Shown here piece by piece: positions 25,118-33,440 of a stretch of DNA of 64,000 nucleotides. Each line of letters starts with the position of its first letter. The stretch's first letter is position 1. A program made the position numbers and the translations under genes. This DNA is from Catellatospora methionotrophica (lineage in GTDB: Bacteria; Actinomycetota; Actinomycetes; Mycobacteriales; Micromonosporaceae): positions 496,001 to 560,000 of the forward strand of contig NZ_JAAOTJ010000002.1 in assembly GCF_011297335.1 (NCBI RefSeq), written 5' to 3'. The notes under the pieces are model-generated. The model was not told the DNA's origin and did not search any database. It was given only the letters and a program-made list of their open reading frames with translations.

Positions 25118-25450
25118 ATGGAAGACGAACTGCTCGCGACACACCTACAGGAACTGCGGCGAGGCACGGTCGTGCTGGCCTGCCTGCTCGTGCTGCACCG
25201 GCCGAACTACGGCTACGCCCTGCTCGAGGTGCTGCAGCAGCACGGCTTCACGGTCGACGCCAACACCCTCTACCCGCTGCTGCGCCGGCTGGAGAAGCAG
25301 GGGCTGCTCACCAGCGACTGGAACACCGACGAATCGCGACCGCGCAAGTTCTACCGCACCAGCGCCGAGGGCGCCGCGCTCGCCGACACCCTCAGCGACG
25401 ACTGGAACTCCCTGCACACCGCATTCCGATCCCTGAGAGGCGCATCATGA
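25118..25450 (+). CDS. PadR family transcriptional regulator
   Basis: A 110-residue short PadR protein, a winged helix (~residues 15-95) with HRPNYGYALLEVLQQHGFTVDANTLYPLLRRLEKQGLL and a beta wing carrying SRPRKFYRTSAEG. The long C-terminal helical domain of PadR-s2 members is missing, placing it in the short class. It is leaderless and its promoter holds a palindrome, implying autoregulation. Its TGA overlaps the ATG of the following HAAS-domain membrane protein (ATGA at 25447-25450), a standard PadR/HAAS pair in which the regulator controls a membrane response. Confidence 0.93.
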   Translation: MEDELLATHLQELRRGTVVLACLLVLHRPNYGYALLEVLQQHGFTVDANTLYPLLRRLEKQGLLTSDWNTDESRPRKFYRTSAEGAALADTLSDDWNSLHTAFRSLRGAS

Positions 25451-26391
25451 CCACCCTCACCGACCGCTACGTCGAGACGACCCTGCGCCGCCTGCCGCCC
25501 CGCCAGCGCCCCGACATCGAGCGCGAGCTGCGCGCGTCCATCGAGGACGCCGTCGAAGCCCGCGTCGCGGGCGGCGAGGACCAGAGCGTGGCCGAGACCG
25601 CCGTGCTCACCGAACTCGGCGACCCGGCCCGGCTCGCCGCCGGTTACGCCGACCGTCCCCTCTATCTCATCGGCCCCGCGCTGTTCGTCGACTACACCCG
25701 GCTGCTGACCGTGCTGCTCAGCTCGGTCGTGCCGATCGTCGCGGTGATCGCCGCCGTGGTGCGCGTCGTGGACGGCGCGCCCTTCGGCACCGTGCTCGGC
25801 AGCGCCATCAGCGCCGCGCTCACCACGGCCGTGCACATCGTCGGCTGGACCACCGCGGTCTTCGCGGTCCTGGAGCGCACCGGAGCCCGATGGAGCCCGG
25901 ACGAGGGACGGCCGTGGACGCCTGACGCGCTGCCGGCACCGGCGAGCCGCCGCACCCGGCGATCCGAGCTGATCATCGAGAGCGTCGCGACCGTCGCGCT
26001 GGCCGCCGTCATCCTGTGGTCACCGTCGCTGAAGCTGAAGCTGGACGGCAGCGGGGAGCCGATCCCGGTGCTCGACCCGTGGCTGTGGGACACCGGCGTC
26101 GTGTACGCCCTGGTGGCCTTGGTGTTGGCGAGCCTGTTCCTGACCTTCGCCCGCTACCACGCGGGCTGGCGGCCGGTGCTGGGTGTCGCCGGGGGCCTGG
26201 CCCAGGCGGCTCCCGCAGCTCTGCTGGTCTGGCTGGCCGCCCAGGAGCACTTCCTCAACCCCGCGTTCATCGCCGCCACGGGCTGGCCCGAGCAGGCCAC
26301 CCGCTGGATCACCCCGGCTCTGATCATCACCGGTGCGGTCGGCATCCTGTCGGCCTTGTTCGAGACCATCCGCCACGCCCGCCGCGGCTGA
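25447..26391 (+). CDS. HAAS/permease-prefix domain membrane protein
   Basis: A 314-residue protein translationally coupled to padR. Residues 1-~75 match the helical HAAS (permease prefix) domain: TDRYVETTLRRLPPRQRPDIERELRASIEDAVEAR with AVLTELGDPARLAAGYADRP. About six hydrophobic segments follow, at ~85-110, 115-140, 175-195, 220-238, 245-265 and 285-303. There is no ATPase or transporter signature. In known PadR systems the HAAS protein responds to envelope stress or antibiotics, but what this one senses is unknown. A strong hairpin follows its stop. Confidence 0.88.
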   Translation: MTTLTDRYVETTLRRLPPRQRPDIERELRASIEDAVEARVAGGEDQSVAETAVLTELGDPARLAAGYADRPLYLIGPALFVDYTRLLTVLLSSVVPIVAVIAAVVRVVDGAPFGTVLGSAISAALTTAVHIVGWTTAVFAVLERTGARWSPDEGRPWTPDALPAPASRRTRRSELIIESVATVALAAVILWSPSLKLKLDGSGEPIPVLDPWLWDTGVVYALVALVLASLFLTFARYHAGWRPVLGVAGGLAQAAPAALLVWLAAQEHFLNPAFIAATGWPEQATRWITPALIITGAVGILSALFETIRHARRG

Positions 26392-26405
26392 ACGTCCTCA
26401 CCCGC

Positions 26406-26433
26406 TGAAGCCCAGGCGCTCGCCTGGGCTTCA
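26406..26433. terminator. Bidirectional terminator hairpin
   Basis: Arms TGAAGCCCAGGCG (26406-26418) and CGCCTGGGCTTCA (26421-26433) pair perfectly, followed by GTCGTTT. They lie between the convergent stops at 26391 and 26457. Confidence 0.8.
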
Positions 26434-26456
26434 GTCGTTTCCGCTGCTGGGACCGG

Positions 26457-26909
26457 CTAGGCCGGCTGGTCGCGCAGCGCCCCGACCAGCCGGGAGAACT
26501 CCGGCAGCTGCTCGGCGTCGTGCATCGCCTCGCGCAGCGCCTGATCGTGGGTGGGGCGGGCCTGCTCCAGCAAACTCAGACCGGACTCGGTCACCTCGGT
26601 GAAGATGCCCCGGCGGTCGTTCTCGCACAGGTAGCGGCTCAGCAGGCCCTGCTCCTCCAGCCGGGCGACCAGGCGGGTGGTCGCGCTCTGACTCAGCACG
26701 ACCGCGTCGGCCAGCTGCTGCATCCGCATGTGCCAGCGTTCCTGCCGCGACAGCAGTTCGAGCACCGAGTACTCCACGACGCTGAGCCGGTGTGCGGCCT
26801 GCAGCGCGCGTTCGAGCCGCTGCTCGATCCGGGCGTGCAGCCCGGCCAGCGCGCGCCAGTTCTGCGCACACGCCACGACGTCGTCGAGAGCCTGCTCCTG
26901 AACCGCCAT
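26457..26909 (-). CDS. MarR family transcriptional regulator
   Basis: A 150-residue MarR-type winged-helix regulator. The core (~residues 45-115) shows VVEYSVLELLSRQERWHM, MQQLADAVVLSQSATTRLVARLEEQGLLSRY and the wing CENDRRGIFTEVTESG. ATG 26909 is chosen over GTG 26924 because TACTCT (26921-26916, minus strand) sits 6 nt before it, indicating a leaderless gene. It is divergent from an MFS efflux gene, and the inverted repeat GTTGCA-N12-TGCAAC between them is the probable operator, the standard MarR/exporter arrangement. Confidence 0.93.
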   Translation of the reverse strand: MAVQEQALDDVVACAQNWRALAGLHARIEQRLERALQAAHRLSVVEYSVLELLSRQERWHMRMQQLADAVVLSQSATTRLVARLEEQGLLSRYLCENDRRGIFTEVTESGLSLLEQARPTHDQALREAMHDAEQLPEFSRLVGALRDQPA

Positions 26910-26945
26910 GCGGCGAGAGTACACCGCTTCAGCCGGTAGCCCGCT

Positions 26946-26975
26946 GTTGCAATAACCCGCGTCTGCAACTAATCT
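26946..26975. promoter_or_regulatory. MFS promoter overlapped by a MarR-type operator
   Basis: TTGCAA (26947-26952), a 17-nt spacer and TAATCT (26970-26975) form a good promoter for the MFS gene. The inverted repeat GTTGCA-N12-TGCAAC (26946-26969) covers the -35 and spacer. Further downstream, AGTTTCCTAACT (26983-26994) is a weaker dyad. Confidence 0.75.
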
Positions 26976-27019
26976 TCTGCCAAGTTTCCTAACTGATCAC
27001 TTTGGCGGAAAGAGATCGC

Positions 27020-28294
27020 ATGTCAACGGCCGTGGCACCTGTCGCCAGCACGCCCGCATCCACGCCCACGCCATCGGCGCGGCTGTGGTCGCGGGACTTC
27101 ACCCTCTACTTCGCCGCCCGCACCGTCTCGCTGCTCGGCGACGCGCTGCTGCCCGTCGCGCTGGCCACCGGGCTGCTCGCAGCCGGATACGGCGCATCCG
27201 GCGTCGGCTGGGCGCTGGCGGCGTGGATGGCCCCGATCGCCGTGCTCATCCCCTTCGGCGGCGCGCTCGCCGACAAGTTCGGCGCCCGCCGGATGATGAT
27301 CGGCGCGGACGCCGTGCGCCTGGTCGTGCAGGGCTGCGCCGCGATGCTGTTCCTGACCGGAGTGCCCACGCTGTGGCAGGTGCTGGTACTGCAGGCGATC
27401 AGCGGCGCGGCCACGGCCGTGTTCCAGCCGGGGACGGCAGGACTGACCGTGCAGGTGGCCTCCGACGTGCAGCGTGCCAACGGCGCACTGCGGGTCGCCG
27501 AGGCGATGACCGCCCTGCTCGGCCCGGCGCTGGCCGGCCTGCTCGTGGCGATGCTGAACGCCGGGGCGGTGCTCGCCTTCGACGCGGCGACCTTCGCCGT
27601 CAGCGGTCTGTGCCTGCTCGCGCTCCGGGTCGCCGCCGTCACAGTGACCACCGGCACGAACATGGCCCGTAGCCTCGTCGAGGGCTGGCGCGAGTTCCGG
27701 CAGCGGACCTGGCTGTGGACGGTCATCGCGATCTGGGCCGTGTACGGGCTGCTGGTCTTCGGCCCGGTCGTGCCACTCGGCGCCGCACTGATCGTCGGTG
27801 CGCACGGCGCCACGGCGTACGGCATCGTCACGTCGGTCTTCGGCGCGGGCACCATCGCCGGTGGGCTGCTCGGCATGTGGCTGCGCCCACGCCGTCCGCT
27901 GGCCGCGGGGGCGACGGCCATGCTGCTGTTCGCGTGCTGCCCGCTGGTGCTCGCTGCCGGTGCCGACCTGCCGCTGCTGTGCCTGGGCCACCTGATCGGC
28001 GGCGCGGGCTTCGCGTTCTGGGGCGTGATGTGGGCGACCACCGTGCAGACCCAGATTCCGGCACCGGTCCTCAATCGTGTCTACGCCTACGACGTGGCCG
28101 GTTCCATCCTCATCCTGCCGATCGGCAGGGCGCTGGCCGGACCGGTCGCGCTACTGGCCGGGTCCCGCGAGGTGCTCGCCTTCTCGACGGTCTTCGCGCT
28201 GCTGGCATGCGGTCTGCTGCTGTCCGCCCCGGCCGTGCGCACGCTGCGGCGGGTCGAGCCCGCGCAAGGTACTGGCAGGTCGGCTCGACCATGA
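27020..28294 (+). CDS. MFS transporter, probable drug efflux
   Basis: A 424-residue 12-helix major facilitator of the MefA/DHA3-like group. The N-terminus is short and Pro/Thr-rich, then RDFTLYFAARTVSLLGDALLPVALATGLL begins TM1. The loop 2-3 signature is GGALADKFGARRMMIGADAVR, and TM5 carries ALLGPALAGLLVAMLNAGAVLAFDAATF. ATG 27020, preceded by GGAAAGAG, is chosen over an earlier in-frame start at 27002. It is divergent from, and probably repressed by, the MarR protein. The substrate is unknown. Confidence 0.92.
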   Translation: MSTAVAPVASTPASTPTPSARLWSRDFTLYFAARTVSLLGDALLPVALATGLLAAGYGASGVGWALAAWMAPIAVLIPFGGALADKFGARRMMIGADAVRLVVQGCAAMLFLTGVPTLWQVLVLQAISGAATAVFQPGTAGLTVQVASDVQRANGALRVAEAMTALLGPALAGLLVAMLNAGAVLAFDAATFAVSGLCLLALRVAAVTVTTGTNMARSLVEGWREFRQRTWLWTVIAIWAVYGLLVFGPVVPLGAALIVGAHGATAYGIVTSVFGAGTIAGGLLGMWLRPRRPLAAGATAMLLFACCPLVLAAGADLPLLCLGHLIGGAGFAFWGVMWATTVQTQIPAPVLNRVYAYDVAGSILILPIGRALAGPVALLAGSREVLAFSTVFALLACGLLLSAPAVRTLRRVEPAQGTGRSARP

Positions 28295-28344
28295 CCTGTC
28301 AGCTTCGACCTGGAGACCGGCCGTACGGTGGCCGAGCAGTCCGC

Positions 28345-29268
28345 CTAGGCGGCGGCCAGGTGCTTGTCGAAGAACGCGTCGAGGCGCTCCACGGCCGGGG
28401 TCACGTACTCGGGCTTGTCGTAGAGGTCGACGTGCGACGCCCCGTCGACCAGGTACAGCTCCTTGGGCTCCTTGGCCTGGGCGTACGCCTGCTCGCTGCA
28501 ATACTTCGTGTCCGCCCTGGTGCCCGCGATCATCAGCAGCGGACGCGGCGAGATCAGGTCGACGTGGTCGAAGGAGCCGTACGCCATGATCCGGTCCAGG
28601 CCCGCCACCACGTACCAGTTCTGCGCGTTCGGGTGCTGGGCGCGAGGTGTGCGGTAGTAGTCGGTGCCCTCGGCATACAGCGCCGGGGTGTCCTCGGTGA
28701 CCTCGGCCGGGGTGTCCGGCACGATGTGCTCCAGCCGGGCCGGTTTGCCGTGCGCCTGGTCGGTGCGGTCCTGCGCGGCCGCCTCCAGCAGGCCGTCGCG
28801 CAGTTCGGCGTCGCCGTTGCCGCCCAGCCCGTCGCGGAACAGCGAGCCCATGTCGGCCGCGCTCACCGTGGCCACGGCCCTGATGCGGTGGTCGGTGGCC
28901 GCCGTGAACGGCACGTAGCCGCCCGACGCGCAGATGCCCAGCGCGCCGATGCGCGCCGGGTCGACCTCGTCGGCGGTGCCCAGGAAGGTGACGGCGCTGC
29001 GGATGTCCTCGGCGCGGGCGAACGGGTCCTCCAGGAAACGCGGCTCACCAGCGCTCTCACCCTGGTACGACGCGTCGAAGGCGAGCGTGACGTTGCCCTT
29101 CATGCACAGCTTCTGCGCGTACAGGCCCGCGGTCTGCTCCTTGACCCCGCCGAACGGGTGGCTGACCACGATCGCGGGCAGCTTCTGCCCAGCCTGGTAG
29201 TCGTCGGGTACGTAGAGGTCGCCTTTGACGTCCAGGCCGTTGCTCTTGAACGTGACACTCTTCTTCAC
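28345..29268 (-). CDS. Alpha/beta hydrolase of the dienelactone-hydrolase type
   Basis: A 307-residue soluble hydrolase. The nucleophile elbow is LGICASGGY (Ser near residue 117). The catalytic Asp is probably in MIAGTRADT and the His in DGASHVDLYDKPEYV. A helical cap segment (~150-215) is inserted before the Asp. Such proteins cleave esters, lactones or small peptides. GTG 29268 is preceded by GAGGAG at 7 nt, so the five extra codons of the longer frame are rejected. It is convergent with the MFS gene, with 50 nt between the stops. No signal peptide. Confidence 0.9.
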   Translation of the reverse strand: MKKSVTFKSNGLDVKGDLYVPDDYQAGQKLPAIVVSHPFGGVKEQTAGLYAQKLCMKGNVTLAFDASYQGESAGEPRFLEDPFARAEDIRSAVTFLGTADEVDPARIGALGICASGGYVPFTAATDHRIRAVATVSAADMGSLFRDGLGGNGDAELRDGLLEAAAQDRTDQAHGKPARLEHIVPDTPAEVTEDTPALYAEGTDYYRTPRAQHPNAQNWYVVAGLDRIMAYGSFDHVDLISPRPLLMIAGTRADTKYCSEQAYAQAKEPKELYLVDGASHVDLYDKPEYVTPAVERLDAFFDKHLAAA

Positions 29269-29336
29269 GCGCCCACTCCTCACCTGACGCGGGGGTGAAC
29301 GCCCCGATCCTACCGAGTGGGCCGACGCGGCACGTG

Positions 29337-30446
29337 CTACCTGCGGCGGAACGTGGTGACGAAGCGCAGCAGGGCGAAGAACAGCAGGCAGCCCACCAGC
29401 ACGATGCCCATCGCGGCGGCGCGTTCACCGAAGGTGCCCGCCTTCACCACCACCGCGCCCGAGCCGATCACGAAGCCCGCCAGCGTCACGAACAGGCCCA
29501 GGATCTCGACGACCTTCAAGGTGCCCTCGGCGACCACCCGCTGCGCCGTCTCGACCTTCTCGGTCAGCGCCGCCGACGCCTCCTTGATCCGCCGTTCGGC
29601 CTGCTCGGCGACGGTGTCGCCGGCCGCCCGGGTGAGCTCCTGGGCGTACCCGTGCAACTGCCGGGTGACGACGATCAGCTCGCGCTCGCGTACGTAGTCC
29701 TGGTGGACCGCGTTGTGGCCCGGACCGAGCATGGCGATGGCCCGGTCGATCTCGTCGAGCGCCTGCTCGAAGCGGCCCAGCTTGCGCAGCGCGAACGCGC
29801 GCCGGAAGAACACGTTCGCGTCCAGCCCGCTGGAGGCCGTCAGCTGCTGGGACAGCTCCAGCATCAGCTCGGCCTGATCGGGCAGGTGGTCGGCGAACCA
29901 CAGCCCGTGCATGCACACGTGGCGGGTCTTGGCGTCGACGTCCGGGGCGTCGACGGCCTGCCGGTAGAGCTCCAGACCCCGCCCCGAACGCGAGCCCAGT
30001 GCCCCGAACGCGGCCAGCCCGACGATGAGCGCGTCGCCGTCGAACTCGGCCAGCCAGCGGTGCGACTGCGACTGCAGCGCCTCGAACTTGAAATCGAACC
30101 GCAGCCGCTGCCCGTGCACGTACGCCAGCACGAGCCGGTCGAGAGCCGGGGCACCACGCAGCGCCTGCTCCTCGGCGGCGCCCGGGAACCGCTGCCCGGC
30201 GTCGCGGGCCAGCCAGGCGAGGTCCGTCGCGGCGGTACGCAGCTCGGGCAGGCTCATCTCGTGCCGCGCGGCCGCTGCCGACAGGTCGCCGATCCAGTCC
30301 AATGAGGTCGTGGCGACCTTCGGGGCCAGGTGCTCGACGAGGACGGCCACCCGCCCGCTCGGCCCCGCGTCGGCCAACCGGCGGTCCAGCGGGTCGCCGT
30401 GCTGCGGGTCGTGCTGCCGGGGCACCGCAGCCGGTTCGGCGCTCAT
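29337..30446 (-). CDS. Hypothetical protein, helical repeats and C-terminal membrane hairpin
   Basis: A 369-residue protein I do not recognise. Residues ~20-260 are helical, with TPR-like stretches (ANVFFRRAFALRKLGRFEQAL, then DEIDRAIAMLGPGHNA). Residues ~265-305 form a probable coiled coil (RAAGDTVAEQAERRIKEASA and onward). Two hydrophobic segments, at ~312-332 and ~340-360, end the protein, so it is a tail-anchored protein with a cytoplasmic repeat domain. ATG 30446 is preceded by GGAGGC. It follows the methyltransferase and PH-like genes on the same strand, 87 nt after the latter. Confidence 0.75.
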   Translation of the reverse strand: MSAEPAAVPRQHDPQHGDPLDRRLADAGPSGRVAVLVEHLAPKVATTSLDWIGDLSAAAARHEMSLPELRTAATDLAWLARDAGQRFPGAAEEQALRGAPALDRLVLAYVHGQRLRFDFKFEALQSQSHRWLAEFDGDALIVGLAAFGALGSRSGRGLELYRQAVDAPDVDAKTRHVCMHGLWFADHLPDQAELMLELSQQLTASSGLDANVFFRRAFALRKLGRFEQALDEIDRAIAMLGPGHNAVHQDYVRERELIVVTRQLHGYAQELTRAAGDTVAEQAERRIKEASAALTEKVETAQRVVAEGTLKVVEILGLFVTLAGFVIGSGAVVVKAGTFGERAAAMGIVLVGCLLFFALLRFVTTFRRR

Positions 30447-30533
30447 CGCTCAGCCTCCAGATACGACAGACGTCGGGATCCGCTCACCGTAGCGGTTTCG
30501 TGCACGTCGATCGCGGGTGCCCCGGCCCGGCCG

Positions 30534-31130
30534 CTACCGGGCTCCGCGTCGGGCCGTGAGCGCGGTGAGCAGCTGATCCGGGTCGGTGCCGACGATCGGG
30601 ATGAACAGGCTCGTGCCCAGTCTGCGTAGCATGCGCTGGTAGCGCACGATGCGCCAGAAGCCGTAGAAGCGACCAGCGGTCTCCCGCTCCTGGGCGCGCT
30701 TGTCCTCGCCTGGGTCGCGCGGCGTGACACACAGCATCCACACGCCGCCGGACCGCCGGACGGCTAGTTCCTTCACGTACGGCCACGGCAGGTGCAGAGC
30801 GGGCCGGGCGACGCCGTTGGGCCGCAGGAACAAGCCGTGCTCGTCGGCGCCCAGCAGCGGCGAGCGGGCCCTGGTGGCCTCGTCGAGACAGGTGACCACA
30901 TAGTGCAGGCCGACCACGGCCAGCGCGATCACCGTGAGCAGCCAGGACCGGATCGCGATCAGGCACAGCGCAGCGGCGAGGGGCAGGTACACGGTGAACA
31001 GCCTGCGCTGGGTCAACTGCAGGGCGTACGCGAGCGGGTTGCTGCGCAGCAGCACCGGAAGGTCGTCGGGTACGCGCCCGTGCAGGCTCGGCGTGTGCAG
31101 GGTGCCGTGGCGATCGGTCGGGGAGCTCAT
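30534..31130 (-). CDS. Hypothetical membrane protein with PH-like domain
   Basis: A 198-residue protein with two adjacent hydrophobic segments (~residues 45-63 and 66-84) followed by a beta-rich domain (LLGADEHGLFLRPNGVARPALHLP, WPYVKELAVRRSGGVWMLCV). It ends in an amphipathic tail with SLFIPIVGTDPDQLLTALTA. The order, TM pair then bacterial PH-like (YcxB-type) domain, is common in actinobacterial proteins of unknown role. It starts 12 nt after the methyltransferase stop, so the two are probably one operon. Confidence 0.78.
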   Translation of the reverse strand: MSSPTDRHGTLHTPSLHGRVPDDLPVLLRSNPLAYALQLTQRRLFTVYLPLAAALCLIAIRSWLLTVIALAVVGLHYVVTCLDEATRARSPLLGADEHGLFLRPNGVARPALHLPWPYVKELAVRRSGGVWMLCVTPRDPGEDKRAQERETAGRFYGFWRIVRYQRMLRRLGTSLFIPIVGTDPDQLLTALTARRGAR

Positions 31131-31142
31131 CAGCGCGCGACG

Positions 31143-31787
31143 TTAGCAGGCCCGCGCGAGCAGCATGGCCCGCGGCGTCTGCTCGCCGGTCTGCGCCTTG
31201 CGGCTGGCCTGCGCGAACACGTCGAACCCGGCCTCGGTCACGAATCCGGCCATGCGGTCCGCCGAGCGGAAGTGGTAGTTGAGCGTGAAGGTGTGCCCGA
31301 ACGCCTCGGTGCGCAGCCGGTCCTCGTCCAGGTTCTGGAAGATCAGCAGCAGGTGGCCGCCGTCGGCCAGTGCCCGCCGGAACCCGGCCAGCACCGACGG
31401 CAGCTCACCGTCCGGGACGTGGATGACCGAGTACTGCGAGCTGATCCCGGCGAGCGAGCCGTCGGCGACGGTCAGGGCCGTCATGGTGCCCTCGTCGAAG
31501 CGCAGGCGCGGATACCGGGCGCGGGCCAGCGCGAGCATGCCGGGGGACAGGTCCAGGCCGCGCACGTCCAGGCCCAGGCTCGCCAGGTGGGCCGTGCCGG
31601 GCCCGGCGCCGCAGCCGACGTCCAGCGTCTGCCCGCCGCCACCGGCCAGCACCAGTTCGGCGTAGGCGGCCATCATCGCCCGCTCGACCGGTATGCCGGC
31701 CAGCTCGTCGTGGAAGTGCTCGGCGTACGCACCGGCGAAGGTGTCGTACGCCGTCCGGGTGTCGTGCAGGAAGGACGGCTCGCTCAC
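31143..31787 (-). CDS. Class I SAM-dependent methyltransferase
   Basis: A 214-residue methyltransferase of the Methyltransf_25/UbiE-like shape. SAM-binding motif I is LDVGCGAGPGTAHLASLG (~residues 55-70), motif II DVRGLDLSPGMLALARARYP and motif IV ISSQYSVIHVPDGELP. LLIFQNLDEDRLRTE follows, and the N-terminal YDTFAGAYAEHF is usual for the class. GTG 31787 is leaderless: TAGGGT (31799-31794, minus strand) then 6 nt. It is divergent from pmt across 78 bp, so the two promoters are almost back to back. The methyl acceptor is unknown. Confidence 0.9.
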   Translation of the reverse strand: MSEPSFLHDTRTAYDTFAGAYAEHFHDELAGIPVERAMMAAYAELVLAGGGGQTLDVGCGAGPGTAHLASLGLDVRGLDLSPGMLALARARYPRLRFDEGTMTALTVADGSLAGISSQYSVIHVPDGELPSVLAGFRRALADGGHLLLIFQNLDEDRLRTEAFGHTFTLNYHFRSADRMAGFVTEAGFDVFAQASRKAQTGEQTPRAMLLARAC

Positions 31788-31865
31788 GCCGCCACCCTAA
31801 GCGGACCCCATGCGCCGCCGCCGCCCGGTCGAACAGCTTCACCGGTGGCGGCTACGATGCGCCGC

Positions 31866-33440
31866 ATGACGCAGACGGCCCGGGTGCCGCGCCCACGGCA
31901 GGCGCTGTCCGAATCCGTACCGCCCGCCGAGCCCGGCGCGACGGTCCCCGACGTGGTCCGCCGACGGCTCTCCCCGGCGCTGCTGGACCCGTACGCCTGG
32001 CCGGCCGCGCTGTTCGTGACCATGCTGGCGGGCGTGCTGCGCCTGAGCAATCTCGCCAGCCCCGGCGGCAAGATGTTCGACGAGAACTACTACGCCACCG
32101 ACGCCCACTTCCTGCTGGAGAAGGGCTTCGAGTGGAACGAGAAGGACAACACGGCCGGTTACGTCGTGCACCCTCCGCTCGGCAAGTGGATCATCGGACT
32201 GGGTGAGCAGGTCTTCGGCTACAACGAGCTGGGCTGGCGTATCTCCGCCGCCGTCTTCGGCACCCTGTCGGTGCTGCTGCTGACCCGCATCGCGATGCGC
32301 ATGCTCGGCTCCGTCGTGCTCGGCTGCGCCGCCGGGCTGCTGATGGCCTTCGACGGCATGCACTTCGTGCTGTCGCGGGTCGCCATGCTCGACATCTTCC
32401 TGATGTTCTTCATCCTCGCCGCGTTCGGCGCGCTGGTGCTCGACCGCGACCAGCGCCGCACCCGCTGGCTGCGCTTCCTCGCCGACGGTGGCGACCCGCG
32501 CGCCCGGGGACGGCGCAGCCGCCCGCCGGGAGCCGTGCCGTGGTGGCGGCTGGCCGCGGCGCTGCTGTTCGGCTGCGCGCTGGCCGTCAAGTGGTCGGCG
32601 CTGGCGTTCGCGCCGGTGTTCGTGCTGCTCGTGCTCTGGTGGGAGGTCGGCGCGCGGCGCAGCGCCGGGGTGCGCCGCCCGATCCGTGACACGATCCTCG
32701 ACGAGACCGGCTGGCTGCTGGCCGGCGTGCCGATCACGGCCGCCGTCTACGTCGCGAGCTGGACCGGCTGGCTGTCCACCGACGGCGGCTACGCCCGGCA
32801 CTTCCTGCGCGACAGCGGCCAGGACGAGCCGCCGTTCTGGGGCGCGCTGCGCAACCTCGCCCACTACCACGAGGTGGCGTACGCCTCGCACCAGGCGATC
32901 ACCGAGGCGCACGCCTACCAGTCGGTGGGTGAGTGGGCCCCGATCCAGTGGCTGCTGCTGGGCCGCCCGGTGCTGCTCTACCGCAACGAGAACATCCCCT
33001 GCGACGCCGACAAGTGCATGGCCGACGTGCTGCTGCTCGGCACGCCCCTGTTGTGGTGGGCGTTCATCCCGGCGCTGCTGGCCGCGATCTGGTTCGGCAT
33101 CGCCCGCCGCGACTGGCGCGCCGGTGCCGTGCTGGCGATGACCGCCGCGGCGCTGATCCCGTGGTTCTTCTTCCCGGCGCGCACGATGTTCTACTTCTAC
33201 GCCCTGCCCGCCGAGCCGTTCCTGATCCTGGCGCTGGTGTTCGTGTTCGGCGCGGCGATGACCCCGCCGCCGGGCCGCCCGCCGGACCCCGACCGGCAAC
33301 TGTTCGGCTCCGTCATGGCCGGGGTGTTCGTGCTGCTGGTCGTCGTCGTGTTCACGTACTACCACCCGATCTACACGGGCGGTTCGCTGCCGTACGAGGA
33401 CTGGAGCCGGCGCATGCTGCTGGGCAACCTGTGGATCTGA
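31866..33440 (+). CDS. pmt: Protein O-mannosyltransferase (GT39, Pmt)
   Basis: A 524-residue multi-spanning polyprenyl-phosphomannose:protein mannosyltransferase. The first extracytoplasmic loop carries the catalytic Asp-Glu pair (Asp72, Glu73) in GGKMFDENYYATDAHFLL, then HPPLGKWIIGLGE. Later loops hold FVLSRVAMLDIFLMFF and the C-terminal YYHPIYTGGSLPYEDWSRRM. The length and ~11 hydrophobic segments match mycobacterial Pmt (Rv1002c) and Streptomyces Pmt, which glycosylate Sec-exported proteins. It is leaderless: TACGAT (31853-31858), 7 nt, ATG 31866, which rules out the in-frame ATG 31857. Its stop abuts the stop of the lytic transglycosylase gene. Confidence 0.95.
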   Translation: MTQTARVPRPRQALSESVPPAEPGATVPDVVRRRLSPALLDPYAWPAALFVTMLAGVLRLSNLASPGGKMFDENYYATDAHFLLEKGFEWNEKDNTAGYVVHPPLGKWIIGLGEQVFGYNELGWRISAAVFGTLSVLLLTRIAMRMLGSVVLGCAAGLLMAFDGMHFVLSRVAMLDIFLMFFILAAFGALVLDRDQRRTRWLRFLADGGDPRARGRRSRPPGAVPWWRLAAALLFGCALAVKWSALAFAPVFVLLVLWWEVGARRSAGVRRPIRDTILDETGWLLAGVPITAAVYVASWTGWLSTDGGYARHFLRDSGQDEPPFWGALRNLAHYHEVAYASHQAITEAHAYQSVGEWAPIQWLLLGRPVLLYRNENIPCDADKCMADVLLLGTPLLWWAFIPALLAAIWFGIARRDWRAGAVLAMTAAALIPWFFFPARTMFYFYALPAEPFLILALVFVFGAAMTPPPGRPPDPDRQLFGSVMAGVFVLLVVVVFTYYHPIYTGGSLPYEDWSRRMLLGNLWI

